From Chloroflexota bacterium (GTDB lineage Bacteria; Chloroflexota; Anaerolineae; Anaerolineales; Villigracilaceae): 64,000 nt of DNA. The DNA lies in contig JACRMH010000046.1 of the NCBI GenBank assembly GCA_016219545.1, forward strand, positions 23,165-87,164, read 5' to 3'. This document shows positions 50,279 through 59,108 of the stretch, piece after piece (the stretch's first letter is position 1; every line of letters starts with the position of its first letter). The position numbers and the translations under genes were made by a program. The notes below the pieces were generated by a model, which saw only the letters and a program-made list of their open reading frames with translations, was not told the origin of the DNA and did no database searches.

Positions 50279-50767
50279 CTACAACTCCGCCAGCCCCCAA
50301 TACTTGCGGTTGTGATACATCAGCGGCTGTCCATCACCAAAACTGCGTGCCGCAAGGACTTCTGCAATGAATAGGGTGTTCATACCTGCATCATACGTTT
50401 CAATGATGCGGCAATCCAGCCACGCCAGCCCGCCTACGATCAATGGTGAGCCTGTGACCAAAGTCTCTGTCAGCACGCCGGCAAAACGGTCTTCGATCTC
50501 GGGATAGCGCCCCGCGAATACGTCAGAGATTTTGACTTGCTCTGTTGAAAGCATCGTCAGCCCGAATGCGCGGGATTTTGTCACCAGTTCATAGGTGCGT
50601 GAGGAATGCTGCAATGAAATGGAAACCGTGGCCGGCTCCAGTGAAATGGAAGTGAACGAGTTCACGGTCATGCCGTGTCTGCTGCCTTCATACACAGCAG
50701 TCACAACTGTCACACTGGCAGACCAGGCACGCATCGCCGCACGCAAATTTTCAGGGTCAAGGGGCAT
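50279..50767 (-). CDS. Flavin reductase-like FMN-binding protein
   Basis: The ATG at 50767 (MPLDPENLRAAM) follows a GGAG site and gives 162 residues. VTVVTAVYEGSRHGMTVNSFTSISLEPATVSISLQHSSRTYELV is the FMN-binding split-barrel core of the flavin reductase/HpaC family, and LAWLDCRIIETYDAGMNTLFIAEVL follows. It reduces FMN/FAD with NAD(P)H or binds FMN for a partner oxygenase. No oxygenase gene is adjacent. Confidence 0.88.
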   Translation of the reverse strand: MPLDPENLRAAMRAWSASVTVVTAVYEGSRHGMTVNSFTSISLEPATVSISLQHSSRTYELVTKSRAFGLTMLSTEQVKISDVFAGRYPEIEDRFAGVLTETLVTGSPLIVGGLAWLDCRIIETYDAGMNTLFIAEVLAARSFGDGQPLMYHNRKYWGLAEL

Positions 50768-50865
50768 ATAAATTTTCTCCATAATTAATTTCATGATAAT
50801 TGTGAGAGCATGAAGCGTCAAGACGCAAAAGGGAAATTTGCGAACAAATTAACTCGCCTTACGCA

Positions 50866-50940
50866 GTGTCGTTCTGAGCGGAGCGAAGAACCTCTGATTT
50901 CAGGAGTGGAGACCCTTCGCTACCGCTCAGGGTGACACGA
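50866..50940. repeat. Dispersed repeat GTGTCGTTCTGAGCGGAG...CGCTCAGGGTGACAC
   Basis: The ends are inverted and the middle has GACCCTTCGC, the family seen at 38315-38408. It lies in the gap between the divergent flavin reductase and tetR genes. Confidence 0.6.
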
Positions 50941-51083
50941 GAAACCGGAGTTGAGCAAAAGTCCTGAATGTTTTTCTTTGCGACCCTGCGTCTTAGCGTT
51001 AATGTTTTTCGATCTTGAGAAAGCCGCACGACAAAAGCCCTCATCACCTTGACGCGGTTTTTTGATTGTGCTATTCTTTCCAG

Positions 51084-51104
51084 CCGACTAGACTGACCAG
51101 TCGG
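51084..51104 (+). promoter_or_regulatory. Palindromic TetR-type operator
   Basis: CCGACT (51084-51089) and AGTCGG (51099-51104) frame a nested GACTGACCAGTC, directly upstream of the tetR start. This is the usual place and pattern for autoregulation by TetR-family repressors. Confidence 0.65.
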
Positions 51105-51116
51105 TTTACAGCGACC

Positions 51117-51713
51117 ATGACAGAAACTCCCGCCCCACCCACTCAGGAAACCCGCGCGCGCATCCTTGAAGCCGCCGTGACCGTCTTTGCCAGCAAAGGC
51201 TACCACGACACCAAAGTAGATGACATCGTCAGCGAGTCCAAGACCTCCAAAGGCTCTTTCTATTTTTATTTCCCCAGCAAGCAGGATATTTTCCTCGCGC
51301 TGGTGGATACCTTCGCGGACTTGCTCGAAAGCCGTCTGCGCGAACGCATCAATGCCGAGACCTCGGGCATGGCCCGCGTTGACCTGGCGTTGCGCGTCTG
51401 TTTGGAGACTTTCGGTCAATATCGCGGACTGGCAAAGATCGCCTTTGTGCAAGCCACCGGGTTGGGAATCATCTTCGAGGAAAAACGCCGCGCCGTCAAT
51501 GACAGGTTCATCGCCATCATCAAGACCAATCTCGATGAAGCCGTGACCGATGGAAGCATCCCCCCACTGGATACAGAGGTTGCCGCATGTGCATGGATGG
51601 GCGCGTTGAATGAAATTATTTTGCGCTGGGTTTACACCGGCGAGCCAGACCCTGTCCGCTCACTGCCTGCGTTAAGAAAATTACTACTGCAAAGTGTGGG
51701 CAAGCCGACATAA
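51117..51713 (+). CDS. TetR-family regulator
   Basis: The ATG at 51117 gives 198 residues. The N-terminal HTH is typical (ARILEAAVTVFASKGYHDTKVDDIVSESKTSKGSFYFYFPSKQDIFLAL), followed by a helical ligand domain. It probably binds the palindrome 13 bp upstream of its start. The next genes are the menaquinone cluster, so it may control it, but this is inference. Its stop codon TAA lies inside a REP palindrome (51705-51720), so its last residues come from the repeat. Confidence 0.9.
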   Translation: MTETPAPPTQETRARILEAAVTVFASKGYHDTKVDDIVSESKTSKGSFYFYFPSKQDIFLALVDTFADLLESRLRERINAETSGMARVDLALRVCLETFGQYRGLAKIAFVQATGLGIIFEEKRRAVNDRFIAIIKTNLDEAVTDGSIPPLDTEVAACAWMGALNEIILRWVYTGEPDPVRSLPALRKLLLQSVGKPT

Positions 51714-51752
51714 ATGTCGGGCTACGTAACGCGACACGCTTCGCGATGTCGC
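51705..51752. repeat. REP-like pair at the tetR-menF junction
   Basis: CCGACATAAATGTCGG (51705-51720) is followed by a GCGAC...GTCGC palindrome (51731-51752) with an extra TTCG-type inner loop. Both types recur around the RAYT at 54.8-55.6 kb and at 59.87 kb. Confidence 0.8.
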
Positions 51753-53078
51753 CGCTCTACAGAGATTATTTTGAATCACATCATTAATTACACCATTCCA
51801 ACCAAACCTTATTCACTGACAGAGTTCCTGCGTTTTGGCTCTGGCATGGAACGCTTTTATTTTGAAAGCGATCAATCGCAAGTTGCCATCGCTGGGCTTG
51901 GGATTGCCGCGCAAATTTCCAAGGACGGCGCAGATCGCTTCACAGAACTTGGCCGATCCATTCAGGAATTTTTTCAGCACATTACTTGCATCAATCGATC
52001 TGACTTATTGCCGCGTCCCATACTTTTGGGAGGCGGCTCGTTCTTTGGAGCAATGGAATCCGGCATCTGGGATTCTTTTCCGCAGGCCTCATTAATTCTT
52101 CCGCGTTACGCGCTGATCCGCGTCGGCGGGGAAACTTTCTTTTCAGTGAATCAATTATCAGCGCAGAAAGACGCGCTTCGCAGTGAAGCCGAATCTTTCC
52201 TTGCGAAATTCGAATCCGCGATCCCATCAACGCCATCCATGCCCGATGAACTCGTCACGCAAGAAACATCGCGCGCAGATTGGCAGTCTGCAATCGAGCG
52301 TTCGGTAAAAATGATCCAGCAAGGCGAATTGAAAAAGATCGTGTTGGCGCGCCTCATGCAAGTGACCGGCAACCGCGCAATAGATGTCCCCCCCATGTTG
52401 GGACATCTCGGCGGATCATGCCCAGCCTGTTTCCGATTTCTCTTTGAATTTTCACCTTCAACCATTTTTGCAGGCGCTACCCCCGAAAGATTGGTTTCAG
52501 TCTCTGGCGCAAAATTCATCACCGCCGCAATTGCAGGCTCGATGCCTCGCGGAGATCATCCCGCCGAAGATGAAGCGCTTGGTCAACAACTTTTGAATTC
52601 TGCGAAAGACCAGAGCGAACATATTTTTGTCGTCGAACAGATTCGCGAAAAGATGTCCCCGCTGACCGAATCACTGAACATTGCTTCCACGCCAAAACTC
52701 CTGCGCCTGCCAAATATTCAACACCTGCGCACAAATATCTCCGGGACATTGAAAGCTGACCACAGTATTCTGAACATCGTTGCCGCCTTGCATCCCACTC
52801 CCGCTGTCGGCGGAACACCAACTGAAACCGCCTTGCGCGTTATGCGCGGACTCGAAGGCTTCGAGCGCGGCTGGTACGCAGCGCCCGTCGGTTGGGTAGA
52901 TTCAAACGGCAATGGCGATTTTGTTGTTGCGATTCGTTCGGGATTATTTCGTGACAACACAGCAACGCTCTTCGGCGGCGCGGGCATCGTCGCAAGTTCT
53001 GATCCGCAGAAAGAATGGGACGAGACAGGTTTGAAGATCCGCTTTTTATTAAACGCGATGCAAGGTGAAATGGCATGA
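51714..53078 (+). CDS. menF: Isochorismate synthase
   Basis: The longest frame from 51714 gives 454 residues, but the first 18 codons are REP sequence. A TTG at 51771 is a more natural start. The C-terminal chorismate-binding domain holds QQGELKKIVLARLMQV, AGATPERLVSVSGAKFITAAIAGSMPRG, HIFVVEQIREKMSP and a characteristic HPTPAVGGTPTETAL near residue 362. It converts chorismate to isochorismate, the first menaquinone step. It overlaps menD by 4 bp (ATGA). Confidence 0.9.
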   Translation: MSGYVTRHASRCRRSTEIILNHIINYTIPTKPYSLTEFLRFGSGMERFYFESDQSQVAIAGLGIAAQISKDGADRFTELGRSIQEFFQHITCINRSDLLPRPILLGGGSFFGAMESGIWDSFPQASLILPRYALIRVGGETFFSVNQLSAQKDALRSEAESFLAKFESAIPSTPSMPDELVTQETSRADWQSAIERSVKMIQQGELKKIVLARLMQVTGNRAIDVPPMLGHLGGSCPACFRFLFEFSPSTIFAGATPERLVSVSGAKFITAAIAGSMPRGDHPAEDEALGQQLLNSAKDQSEHIFVVEQIREKMSPLTESLNIASTPKLLRLPNIQHLRTNISGTLKADHSILNIVAALHPTPAVGGTPTETALRVMRGLEGFERGWYAAPVGWVDSNGNGDFVVAIRSGLFRDNTATLFGGAGIVASSDPQKEWDETGLKIRFLLNAMQGEMA

Positions 53079-55528
53079 ACCTTGCCAACCGCAATACGAT
53101 CTGGTCAGGCATCTTCGTCAACGAGTTAAAAAAACTCGGGCTTGATTCAGTTTGCATCGCGCCGGGTTCACGCTCCACGCCGCTTGCTGTTGCGTTCGCT
53201 GAAAGCGGCATCAAGGCTTATGTTCACAGTGATGAACGCTCGGCTTCATACTTTGCATTGGGACTTGCACGTGCCAACCGAAAACCCATCGCTCTCGTTT
53301 GCACATCAGGCACTGCCACCGCAAATTTTTTCCCTGCCATCATCGAAGCCAATTACAGCGAAGTTCCTTTGCTTGTATTAACCGCCGACCGTCCCGCTGA
53401 AATTCGTGAAAGCGGAGCGAACCAGACGATAGATCAACTCAAACTCTTTGGCGATCACGTCCTCTGGTTCGTAGATGTCCCCGCGCCCGAAGCGAATTTT
53501 TCACAACATCTTTTTCGATATTTGCAAACCCTTGCCGCGCGCGCTTATGAAACTTCACAGTCGCCACTGCCCGGTGCAGTGCATTTGAATTTCCAATTTC
53601 GGAAGCCGCTTGAACCTATTGACGTTCCTGAGGATCGCCCTGTGTGGATGAGTGACGCGCTTCTTTCAGCGCTGGCAACTGATCCTGCAAAAGTGACATT
53701 TTCCCGCCCCCAAATTGCCCCCTCCACCGAGCAGACAGATTTCCTAACCCGAATCATTTCCTCCTCCCCGCGCGGACTCATCGTCTGCGGTCCGCGCTGC
53801 CCTGATGGCGATTTCCCCGTTCAACTCACTAATCTGGCTACGCGCCTCGGCTATCCCATTCTCGCGGACTCATTATCAGGTCTGCGCTTCGGCGAACACG
53901 TCAATGAAAACATCATCGGTGGATACGATACATTCCTGCCCACAGCCCTGCGCCCTCAATTGATCCTGCGCTTTGGAGATGTGCCAACCAGCAACGCTTT
54001 ATGCGATTATCTTGACAGTCTCAATATTGTTCCACAAATCCATATTTCCGAAATCAAACGCTGGCGCGATGACCGCTTCCGTGTGACACATTCCATGTGG
54101 TGCGATCCACTTTTAATGTGTGAAGAATTATTACGCCCCCTGAACCCGCGGACTGACCCAGCTTGGCTACCCGCATGGGTGAAACTCGAAGATAAAGTCT
54201 GGGATGAAGTCAACACCTTCCGCACCAACCCGGATTTTGAAGGTGGAATCCTATCCGATGCGCTGAGTCAACTTCCGGCGAATAACGGACTCTTCATCGC
54301 CAACAGCTTACCCATCCGTCATTTCGATCAATTCGCTAGGCCAAGTCAGAAGCCTGTACAAGTCTTCGCTAACCGCGGCGCAAGCGGAATTGACGGCACG
54401 CTCTCCAGCGCTCTCGGCGCAGCAGTGCATTTGCCCGGTTTGGTCTTCGTCACCGGCGATCTGTCTTTCTATCACGACATGAACGGACTGCTCGCAATTC
54501 AACGCTGCGGAATCCGCGCCACGATCATTGTCATCAACAACGATGGCGGCGGTATCTTCGAGCGCCTCCCCATTTCGAAATTCGAGCCGCCCTTCACCGA
54601 ACTATTCACCGCCCCGCACGGATTGACCTTCGAGCACGCCGCAAAACTTTATGGCATAGACTATGTCCGCGCAGAAAGATTGTCACTCGCGCCTGCGCTA
54701 AAGTCCGCGCTTGCATCTGAAAGATCAACCATCATCGAAATCCCCAGCAATGCGAAGAAATTTGAATCATTGCGGAAAGAATTGAATCAACGAGTCCGTA
54801 CCGCGACTTTTATGTCGCTTACCCCGCCAGCACCCGACATAAATGTCGGGCTACCAACCCGTGCCGCGACATTTATGTCGCCGCCAAAAGATGTTTACTA
54901 CCGCCGGAATCTGCCACACCTTCACCCTGAAGGGCATCCCTTCTTTATCACGTTTCGCCTTGCCGATTCCTTGCCACTGGAAATACTCGCTGACCTCAAA
55001 CATCAACTTGAACGTGAATTGAGCGCAATAAAAGATAACCCGGATACCGAGCATGACAAAATAAAAAAGAAACATTTTGCTCGCTACGATGACTGGCTTG
55101 ATCGCTGTGAATTCGGTCCGCGTTGGTTGGAGAACGACAGCATTGCACGGATTGTTATAGAGAAAATCCATAGCTTAAATCAGGCTCGCTACAATCTGAT
55201 AGGTTACTGCATTATGCCAAACCATGTTCACCTACTCATTGAATCACTCATTAGGGGAAATGCAAATCATAACGGAAAAAGCGCGAAATATCCTATCACC
55301 GAAACATTACGATTGCTCAAAGGGGGTACGGCGCGCGCGTGCAATCTTGTGCTAGAACGAGAAGGCCATTTCTGGCAGCAAGAAAGCTATGACCGCTATA
55401 TTCGAGATGAACAGGAATTTACGCGAATTATCAAATATGTATTGAATAATCCTGTCAAAGCAGGATTGGTCAAAGAATGGAAAGATTGGCAATACTCTTA
55501 CCTGAATCCCAAATTTGGAGAATGGTAG
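53075..55528 (+). CDS. menD: MenD fused in frame to a REP-associated (RAYT) transposase
   Basis: This encodes 817 residues. Residues 1-570 are a full SEPHCHC synthase (MenD): APGSRSTPLA near the start and the ThDP motif GDLSFYHDMNGL ... NNDGGGIF (about 460-495). MenD normally ends here. Residues 575-600 are translated REP palindromes (TATFMSL, PDINVGL, AATFMS). Residues about 603-817 are a Y1 transposase of the RAYT group, beginning with RRNLPHLHPEGHPFFITFRLAD. It has the HUH motif HVHLLIE (about 717) and catalytic-region IIKYVLNNPVKAGLV. No stop separates the parts, so translation gives a fusion unless cut. MenD should work if the tail is tolerated. Confidence 0.92.
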   Translation: MNLANRNTIWSGIFVNELKKLGLDSVCIAPGSRSTPLAVAFAESGIKAYVHSDERSASYFALGLARANRKPIALVCTSGTATANFFPAIIEANYSEVPLLVLTADRPAEIRESGANQTIDQLKLFGDHVLWFVDVPAPEANFSQHLFRYLQTLAARAYETSQSPLPGAVHLNFQFRKPLEPIDVPEDRPVWMSDALLSALATDPAKVTFSRPQIAPSTEQTDFLTRIISSSPRGLIVCGPRCPDGDFPVQLTNLATRLGYPILADSLSGLRFGEHVNENIIGGYDTFLPTALRPQLILRFGDVPTSNALCDYLDSLNIVPQIHISEIKRWRDDRFRVTHSMWCDPLLMCEELLRPLNPRTDPAWLPAWVKLEDKVWDEVNTFRTNPDFEGGILSDALSQLPANNGLFIANSLPIRHFDQFARPSQKPVQVFANRGASGIDGTLSSALGAAVHLPGLVFVTGDLSFYHDMNGLLAIQRCGIRATIIVINNDGGGIFERLPISKFEPPFTELFTAPHGLTFEHAAKLYGIDYVRAERLSLAPALKSALASERSTIIEIPSNAKKFESLRKELNQRVRTATFMSLTPPAPDINVGLPTRAATFMSPPKDVYYRRNLPHLHPEGHPFFITFRLADSLPLEILADLKHQLERELSAIKDNPDTEHDKIKKKHFARYDDWLDRCEFGPRWLENDSIARIVIEKIHSLNQARYNLIGYCIMPNHVHLLIESLIRGNANHNGKSAKYPITETLRLLKGGTARACNLVLEREGHFWQQESYDRYIRDEQEFTRIIKYVLNNPVKAGLVKEWKDWQYSYLNPKFGEW
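54803..54881. repeat. REP cluster upstream of the RAYT part, inside the menD frame
   Basis: Three palindromes in a row: GCGAC..GTCGC (54803-54818), CCCGACATAAATGTCGGG (54833-54850) and GCGACATTTATGTCGC (54866-54881). They are translated as the MenD-RAYT linker. Confidence 0.88.
54889..55528 (+). mobile_element. RAYT transposase unit joined to menD
   Basis: The segment encodes about 213 residues of REP-associated tyrosine transposase, bracketed by REPs at 54803-54881 and 55541-55586. RAYTs act on REPs nearby by single-strand cutting with a tyrosine. Here the unit has no start codon of its own in good context and depends on menD translation. Confidence 0.8.
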
Positions 55529-55540
55529 CAATACCGTACC

Positions 55541-55586
55541 GCGACATTTATGTCGCAATTCAAACCAACCCGACATGAATGTCGGG
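55541..55586. repeat. REP pair downstream of the RAYT part
   Basis: GCGACATTTATGTCGC (55541-55556) and CCCGACATGAATGTCGGG (55569-55586) repeat the upstream elements. They lie between the fusion stop and the menB ribosome-binding site. Confidence 0.88.
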
Positions 55587-55602
55587 CTACAAAGGAAATA
55601 CT

Positions 55603-56430
55603 ATGAACTGGATCAAAGTCAAAGAATACCAAGACATCACCTACGAAAAAGCGGACGGCATCGCGCGCATTGCGTTCAATCGTCCCGAAGTACGCAACGC
55701 ATTCCGCCCCGATACGATCAAGGAAATGATCGAAGCATTTGAAAATGCTTGGGAAGACACGCGCATTGGCGCAGTTCTGCTCACGGGCAATGGTCCCGCC
55801 AAAGATGGGAAATATTCATTCTGTTCCGGCGGGGATCAGAAAGTGCGCGGAAGCGCGGGCTATGTGGGCAGCGACGGCGTGCCTCGTTTGAACGTGCTCA
55901 AATTGCAACGCATCATCCGCAGTATGCCGAAGCCAGTCATCGCTCTCGTAGCGGGATATGCCATCGGCGGCGGACATGTTCTGCATGTCATTGCCGATCT
56001 AACCATCGCCGCTAACAATGCCATTTTTGGGCAAACAGGCCCAAAGGTCGGTTCGTTCGACGGCGGGTTTGGATCATCTTATCTGGCGCGTATCGTCGGT
56101 CAGAAAAAGGCGCGCGAGATCTGGTATCTCTGCCGCCAATACAACGCGCAGGAAGCGCTCGACATGGGATTGGTCAACAAGGTTGTGCCCGTTGAGCAAC
56201 TCGAAGCGGAAGGCATTCAGTGGGCGCAGGAAATTCTTGCGATGAGTCCGCTTGCGATTCGCAATCTGAAATCTGCATTCAATGCAGAACTCGATGGGCA
56301 GGCCGGCTTGCAGGAACTCGCAGGCAACGCCACCATGCTTTTTTACATGTCCGAGGAAGGCCAGGAAGGGCGCAACGCCTATAACGAAAAGCGCAAGCCG
56401 AATTTCAAAAAATATCCCTGGCTTCCGTAA
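55603..56430 (+). CDS. menB: 1,4-dihydroxy-2-naphthoyl-CoA synthase
   Basis: The ATG at 55603 follows AAAGGAAA and gives 275 residues; an earlier ATG at 55579 is part of the [18 protein letters not shown] (about 82-96), [20 protein letters not shown] and the C-terminal [21 protein letters not shown] are hallmarks of MenB within the crotonase family. It closes the ring of OSB-CoA in menaquinone synthesis. Confidence 0.95.
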   Translation: MNWIKVKEYQDITYEKADGIARIAFNRPEVRNAFRPDTIKEMIEAFENAWEDTRIGAVLLTGNGPAKDGKYSFCSGGDQKVRGSAGYVGSDGVPRLNVLKLQRIIRSMPKPVIALVAGYAIGGGHVLHVIADLTIAANNAIFGQTGPKVGSFDGGFGSSYLARIVGQKKAREIWYLCRQYNAQEALDMGLVNKVVPVEQLEAEGIQWAQEILAMSPLAIRNLKSAFNAELDGQAGLQELAGNATMLFYMSEEGQEGRNAYNEKRKPNFKKYPWLP

Positions 56431-56431
56431 A

Positions 56432-56854
56432 ATGAAAAAATCGCCGTCCAAAATATTCCTTGCATTAGCAATTGCCCTGGCTCTTCTCTGGTTTACCGCC
56501 AACTTTTCTTACGGCGCATATTCGGATGGATGGGCATATCGGGCTTACGTCAGTTACGGCAATGACGTATTGCTTCCGTTCGGATTGTATTTTGGGCTCT
56601 GCGCTCTGGATGGTTTCATTCCCGCTCTTCAATCATGGAAAATCAAGGCGGCTATTGCCTTCATAATCCCCTTCACGCTGGAGTTGCTTCAACCTTTATG
56701 GGTTCGTGGCATTGGATTGGACTTTATATCGGCAGACCATCTTGGATTGGGCTTTGTCTTCGACCCATTTGATTTCCTTGCTTATGCCTTGGGCGTTTTA
56801 TTAGCAGCGTTAACCGAACGAAAATTTTTCACCCGCTTGCCCTTCTGGAGTTAG
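56432..56854 (+). CDS. Hypothetical VanZ-like membrane protein
   Basis: This encodes 140 residues with four likely membrane helices. FTLELLQPLW and FDPFDFLAYALGVLLAALTERK are similar to the DUF2809/VanZ-like group. It lies between menB and menE, 1 bp from the former stop and 2 bp from the latter start, so it is in the operon. No known menaquinone role. Confidence 0.7.
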   Translation: MKKSPSKIFLALAIALALLWFTANFSYGAYSDGWAYRAYVSYGNDVLLPFGLYFGLCALDGFIPALQSWKIKAAIAFIIPFTLELLQPLWVRGIGLDFISADHLGLGFVFDPFDFLAYALGVLLAALTERKFFTRLPFWS

Positions 56855-56856
56855 TC

Positions 56857-58320
56857 ATGCCTTTTCTCTCCGCCCGCGTCGCACAGACACCCGATGCCCC
56901 CGCAATTGAATTTATGGGGCAAACCTGGAATTATGAAATCCTTAATCATTGGGTTGAGAACTTTACCAATCGATTCGAGCAACGCCAAGACAGTAAAGGC
57001 GCGCGCGTTGGCATTTACCTTTCCAATCAACCTCTCTACATCGTTCTCATTCATGCGCTCGCGCGTGTTGGTGCAATTGCCGTTCCGTTAAATATCCTCC
57101 TCACGCAAGCCGAACTCAAATGGCAGGTTGAACAAAGCCAATGTGATTACATCGCATGTTGTGAAGATGACTATTTCAAAATGAGGGAGATGGCTGGCGC
57201 GGATAGGATTCTCATCCTCGTACCAGAGTACCAACCCAAACAGATTCCCGCTTCGCTTCGCCCCCCGCCCAAGCCTGATTCTGTCCAAGGGATATTTTTC
57301 ACCTCCGGCACGGCCGGATTCCCCAAAGGCGCAATGCTGACGTTCGACAATCATTATGCCAGCGCGCTCGCCTCGGCGGAAAGACTGCCCGTCCAAAAAA
57401 ATGACCGCTGGCTGTTGACCATGCCGCTTTATCACATCGGCGGCATGTCCATTGTGTTTCGCGCCGCAATATATGGAATTGAAATAGTTCTTCACTCAGG
57501 CTTTGATGTAGATAAAGTTCATCACGAACTGACGCATGAAAACATCACGCACGTTTCGCTTGTGCCCACCATGCTTCATCGTTTGCTTGAAAAGTATCCT
57601 GATTTCAAACCTTCATCATCACTTCGCGTGATCTTATTAGGCGGAGCTGGCGCGCCTGAGAGTTTGGTCAGGAAAGCACTGAATTTGAATTTACCCATTG
57701 CGCTCACTTATGGGCTGACCGAAGCAACATCTCAAGTCGCAACGTCCACGCCCGAACAGACACGCGCCAAACCCGGCAGTGTCGGCAAGCCGCTAAACGG
57801 CACAACCGTCAGCATCGTTGATGAATCTGGCAAGTCACTTCCAAATGGAAAAGTTGGAGAAATCGTGGTCAGTGGAAAGACAGTCATGCAAGGCTACCTC
57901 GGTAGGTCACGTTTGCGAAGTCCCCGCAGGGGGAAACGTGACCTACCTACTGGTGATGTTGGTTATCTCGATTCAGACGGCGACTTATGGGTACTCACCC
58001 GCCGAACAGATCTGATCGTCAGCGGCGGTGAGAATATTTACCCCGAAGAAGTGGAGCGCGCATTGATGAATCATCCCGCTGTGAGCGAGGCCTGCGTTGT
58101 CGGACTCCCCGACCCCGAATGGGGACAATCCGTCGCAGCGGCCGTCGTTTTGCGCACGCCCTGTGACGGGGAGACTCTGCTCCAGTTTTTGCGCGAACAG
58201 GTTGCGGGTTATAAAGTTCCGCGCCGTATTGCAATCATCGAATCCCTTCCGCATACCGCGTCAGGTAAATTAAAGCGCGCGGAAGTCGCATCAAATTATT
58301 TTTCAGAAATGATCAAATGA
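56857..58320 (+). CDS. menE: o-Succinylbenzoate-CoA ligase
   Basis: This encodes 487 residues. FTSGTAGFPKGAML (about 147-160) is the P-loop of ANL adenylating enzymes, LTYGLTEATSQVATS the A5 motif, GDVGYLDSDGDLWVLTRRTDLIVSGGENIYPEEVE the A7/A8 region, and HTASGKLKR the final Lys. Context makes it MenE, activating o-succinylbenzoate with ATP and CoA. A 45 bp repeat (57902-57946) is read in frame as about 15 extra residues between the QGYL and GDVGYLD motifs. The active-site motifs remain intact around it. Confidence 0.9.
   Translation: MPFLSARVAQTPDAPAIEFMGQTWNYEILNHWVENFTNRFEQRQDSKGARVGIYLSNQPLYIVLIHALARVGAIAVPLNILLTQAELKWQVEQSQCDYIACCEDDYFKMREMAGADRILILVPEYQPKQIPASLRPPPKPDSVQGIFFTSGTAGFPKGAMLTFDNHYASALASAERLPVQKNDRWLLTMPLYHIGGMSIVFRAAIYGIEIVLHSGFDVDKVHHELTHENITHVSLVPTMLHRLLEKYPDFKPSSSLRVILLGGAGAPESLVRKALNLNLPIALTYGLTEATSQVATSTPEQTRAKPGSVGKPLNGTTVSIVDESGKSLPNGKVGEIVVSGKTVMQGYLGRSRLRSPRRGKRDLPTGDVGYLDSDGDLWVLTRRTDLIVSGGENIYPEEVERALMNHPAVSEACVVGLPDPEWGQSVAAAVVLRTPCDGETLLQFLREQVAGYKVPRRIAIIESLPHTASGKLKRAEVASNYFSEMIK
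57902..57946. repeat. GTAGGTCACG...CGTGACCTAC repeat inside menE
   Basis: GTAGGTCACGTTT and AAACGTGACCTAC are inverted and 45 bp in total (15 codons). It is the same family as 22056-22102. Confidence 0.82.
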
Positions 58321-59108
58321 CAAACACCACACCCATTTCACTTTTCAACAATCTCACCATCGGCGGCAATGACATTTTGCTCATGGCGGGGCCCTGCTCG
58401 GTTGAAAGTTATGAGCAGACTTACGCCGTCGCAAAATCCATGCACGCGCTTGGGTTGCGAGTCTTGCGCGGCGGCGCGTTCAAGCCGCGTACCTCGCCCA
58501 CTGCCTTTCAAGGACTCGGGCTTGAAGGCCTGAAAATTTTGCGCCAGATCGCGGACGAATTTGGGATGTTGATTATCTCCGAAGCATTGGGTGTGGAGCA
58601 ATTGCCGCTCGTGGCCGAATACAGCGACATCATTCAAATTGGAAGCCGCAACATGCAGCACTTCCCTTTGCTGTGGGCGGTGGGCGAACAACCGAAACCG
58701 ATCCTGCTCAAACGCGGATTCATGTCCACGATCCAGGAATGGCTTTCAGCGGTGGACCACATCACGTCGCGCGGGAATCAAAACATCATTTTATGCGAAC
58801 GCGGTATCCGCGGATTTGATTCATCCACCCGCAACGTGCTGGACGTGAACGCCATCGCATTGATCAAAGAGACTTCGCAGTTCCCGATCATCGCGGATCC
58901 GAGCCACGCCACCGGCCGCACCGATCTGGTCTTTGCTGCGTCCCGCGCATCCATCGCCGCAGGCGCAGACGGACTGCTCGTGGAAGTCCACCCCAACCCT
59001 GATGAAGCGCTTTCCGACGGCGATCAATCCCTGCCGCTCGAATCCTTCCCTGCCTTCGTGGATGATATGCGCCGCATCGCCTCTGCAATGGGACGTAATT
59101 TAATCTGA
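58317..59108 (+). CDS. aroF: 3-deoxy-7-phosphoheptulonate synthase (DAHP synthase)
   Basis: This encodes 263 residues. MAGPCSVES (about 22-30), RGGAFKPRTSP, QIGSRNMQHFPLL, KRGFMSTIQEW, CERGIRGF and IADPSHATGRTDLV are the class Ib DAHP synthase/KDO8PS motifs. There is no N-terminal ACT or chorismate mutase domain, so it lacks the usual feedback unit. It supplies chorismate, the precursor that MenF uses. It overlaps menE (ATGA) and menH (TGATG), so it is translated in the men operon. Confidence 0.93.
   Translation: MTNTTPISLFNNLTIGGNDILLMAGPCSVESYEQTYAVAKSMHALGLRVLRGGAFKPRTSPTAFQGLGLEGLKILRQIADEFGMLIISEALGVEQLPLVAEYSDIIQIGSRNMQHFPLLWAVGEQPKPILLKRGFMSTIQEWLSAVDHITSRGNQNIILCERGIRGFDSSTRNVLDVNAIALIKETSQFPIIADPSHATGRTDLVFAASRASIAAGADGLLVEVHPNPDEALSDGDQSLPLESFPAFVDDMRRIASAMGRNLI

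Noticed and set aside
53075..55528. menD and RAYT as two separate genes
   Set aside because: No stop codon separates them and no ribosome-binding site precedes the RAYT part, so one frame is reported; an assembly error remains the main caveat.
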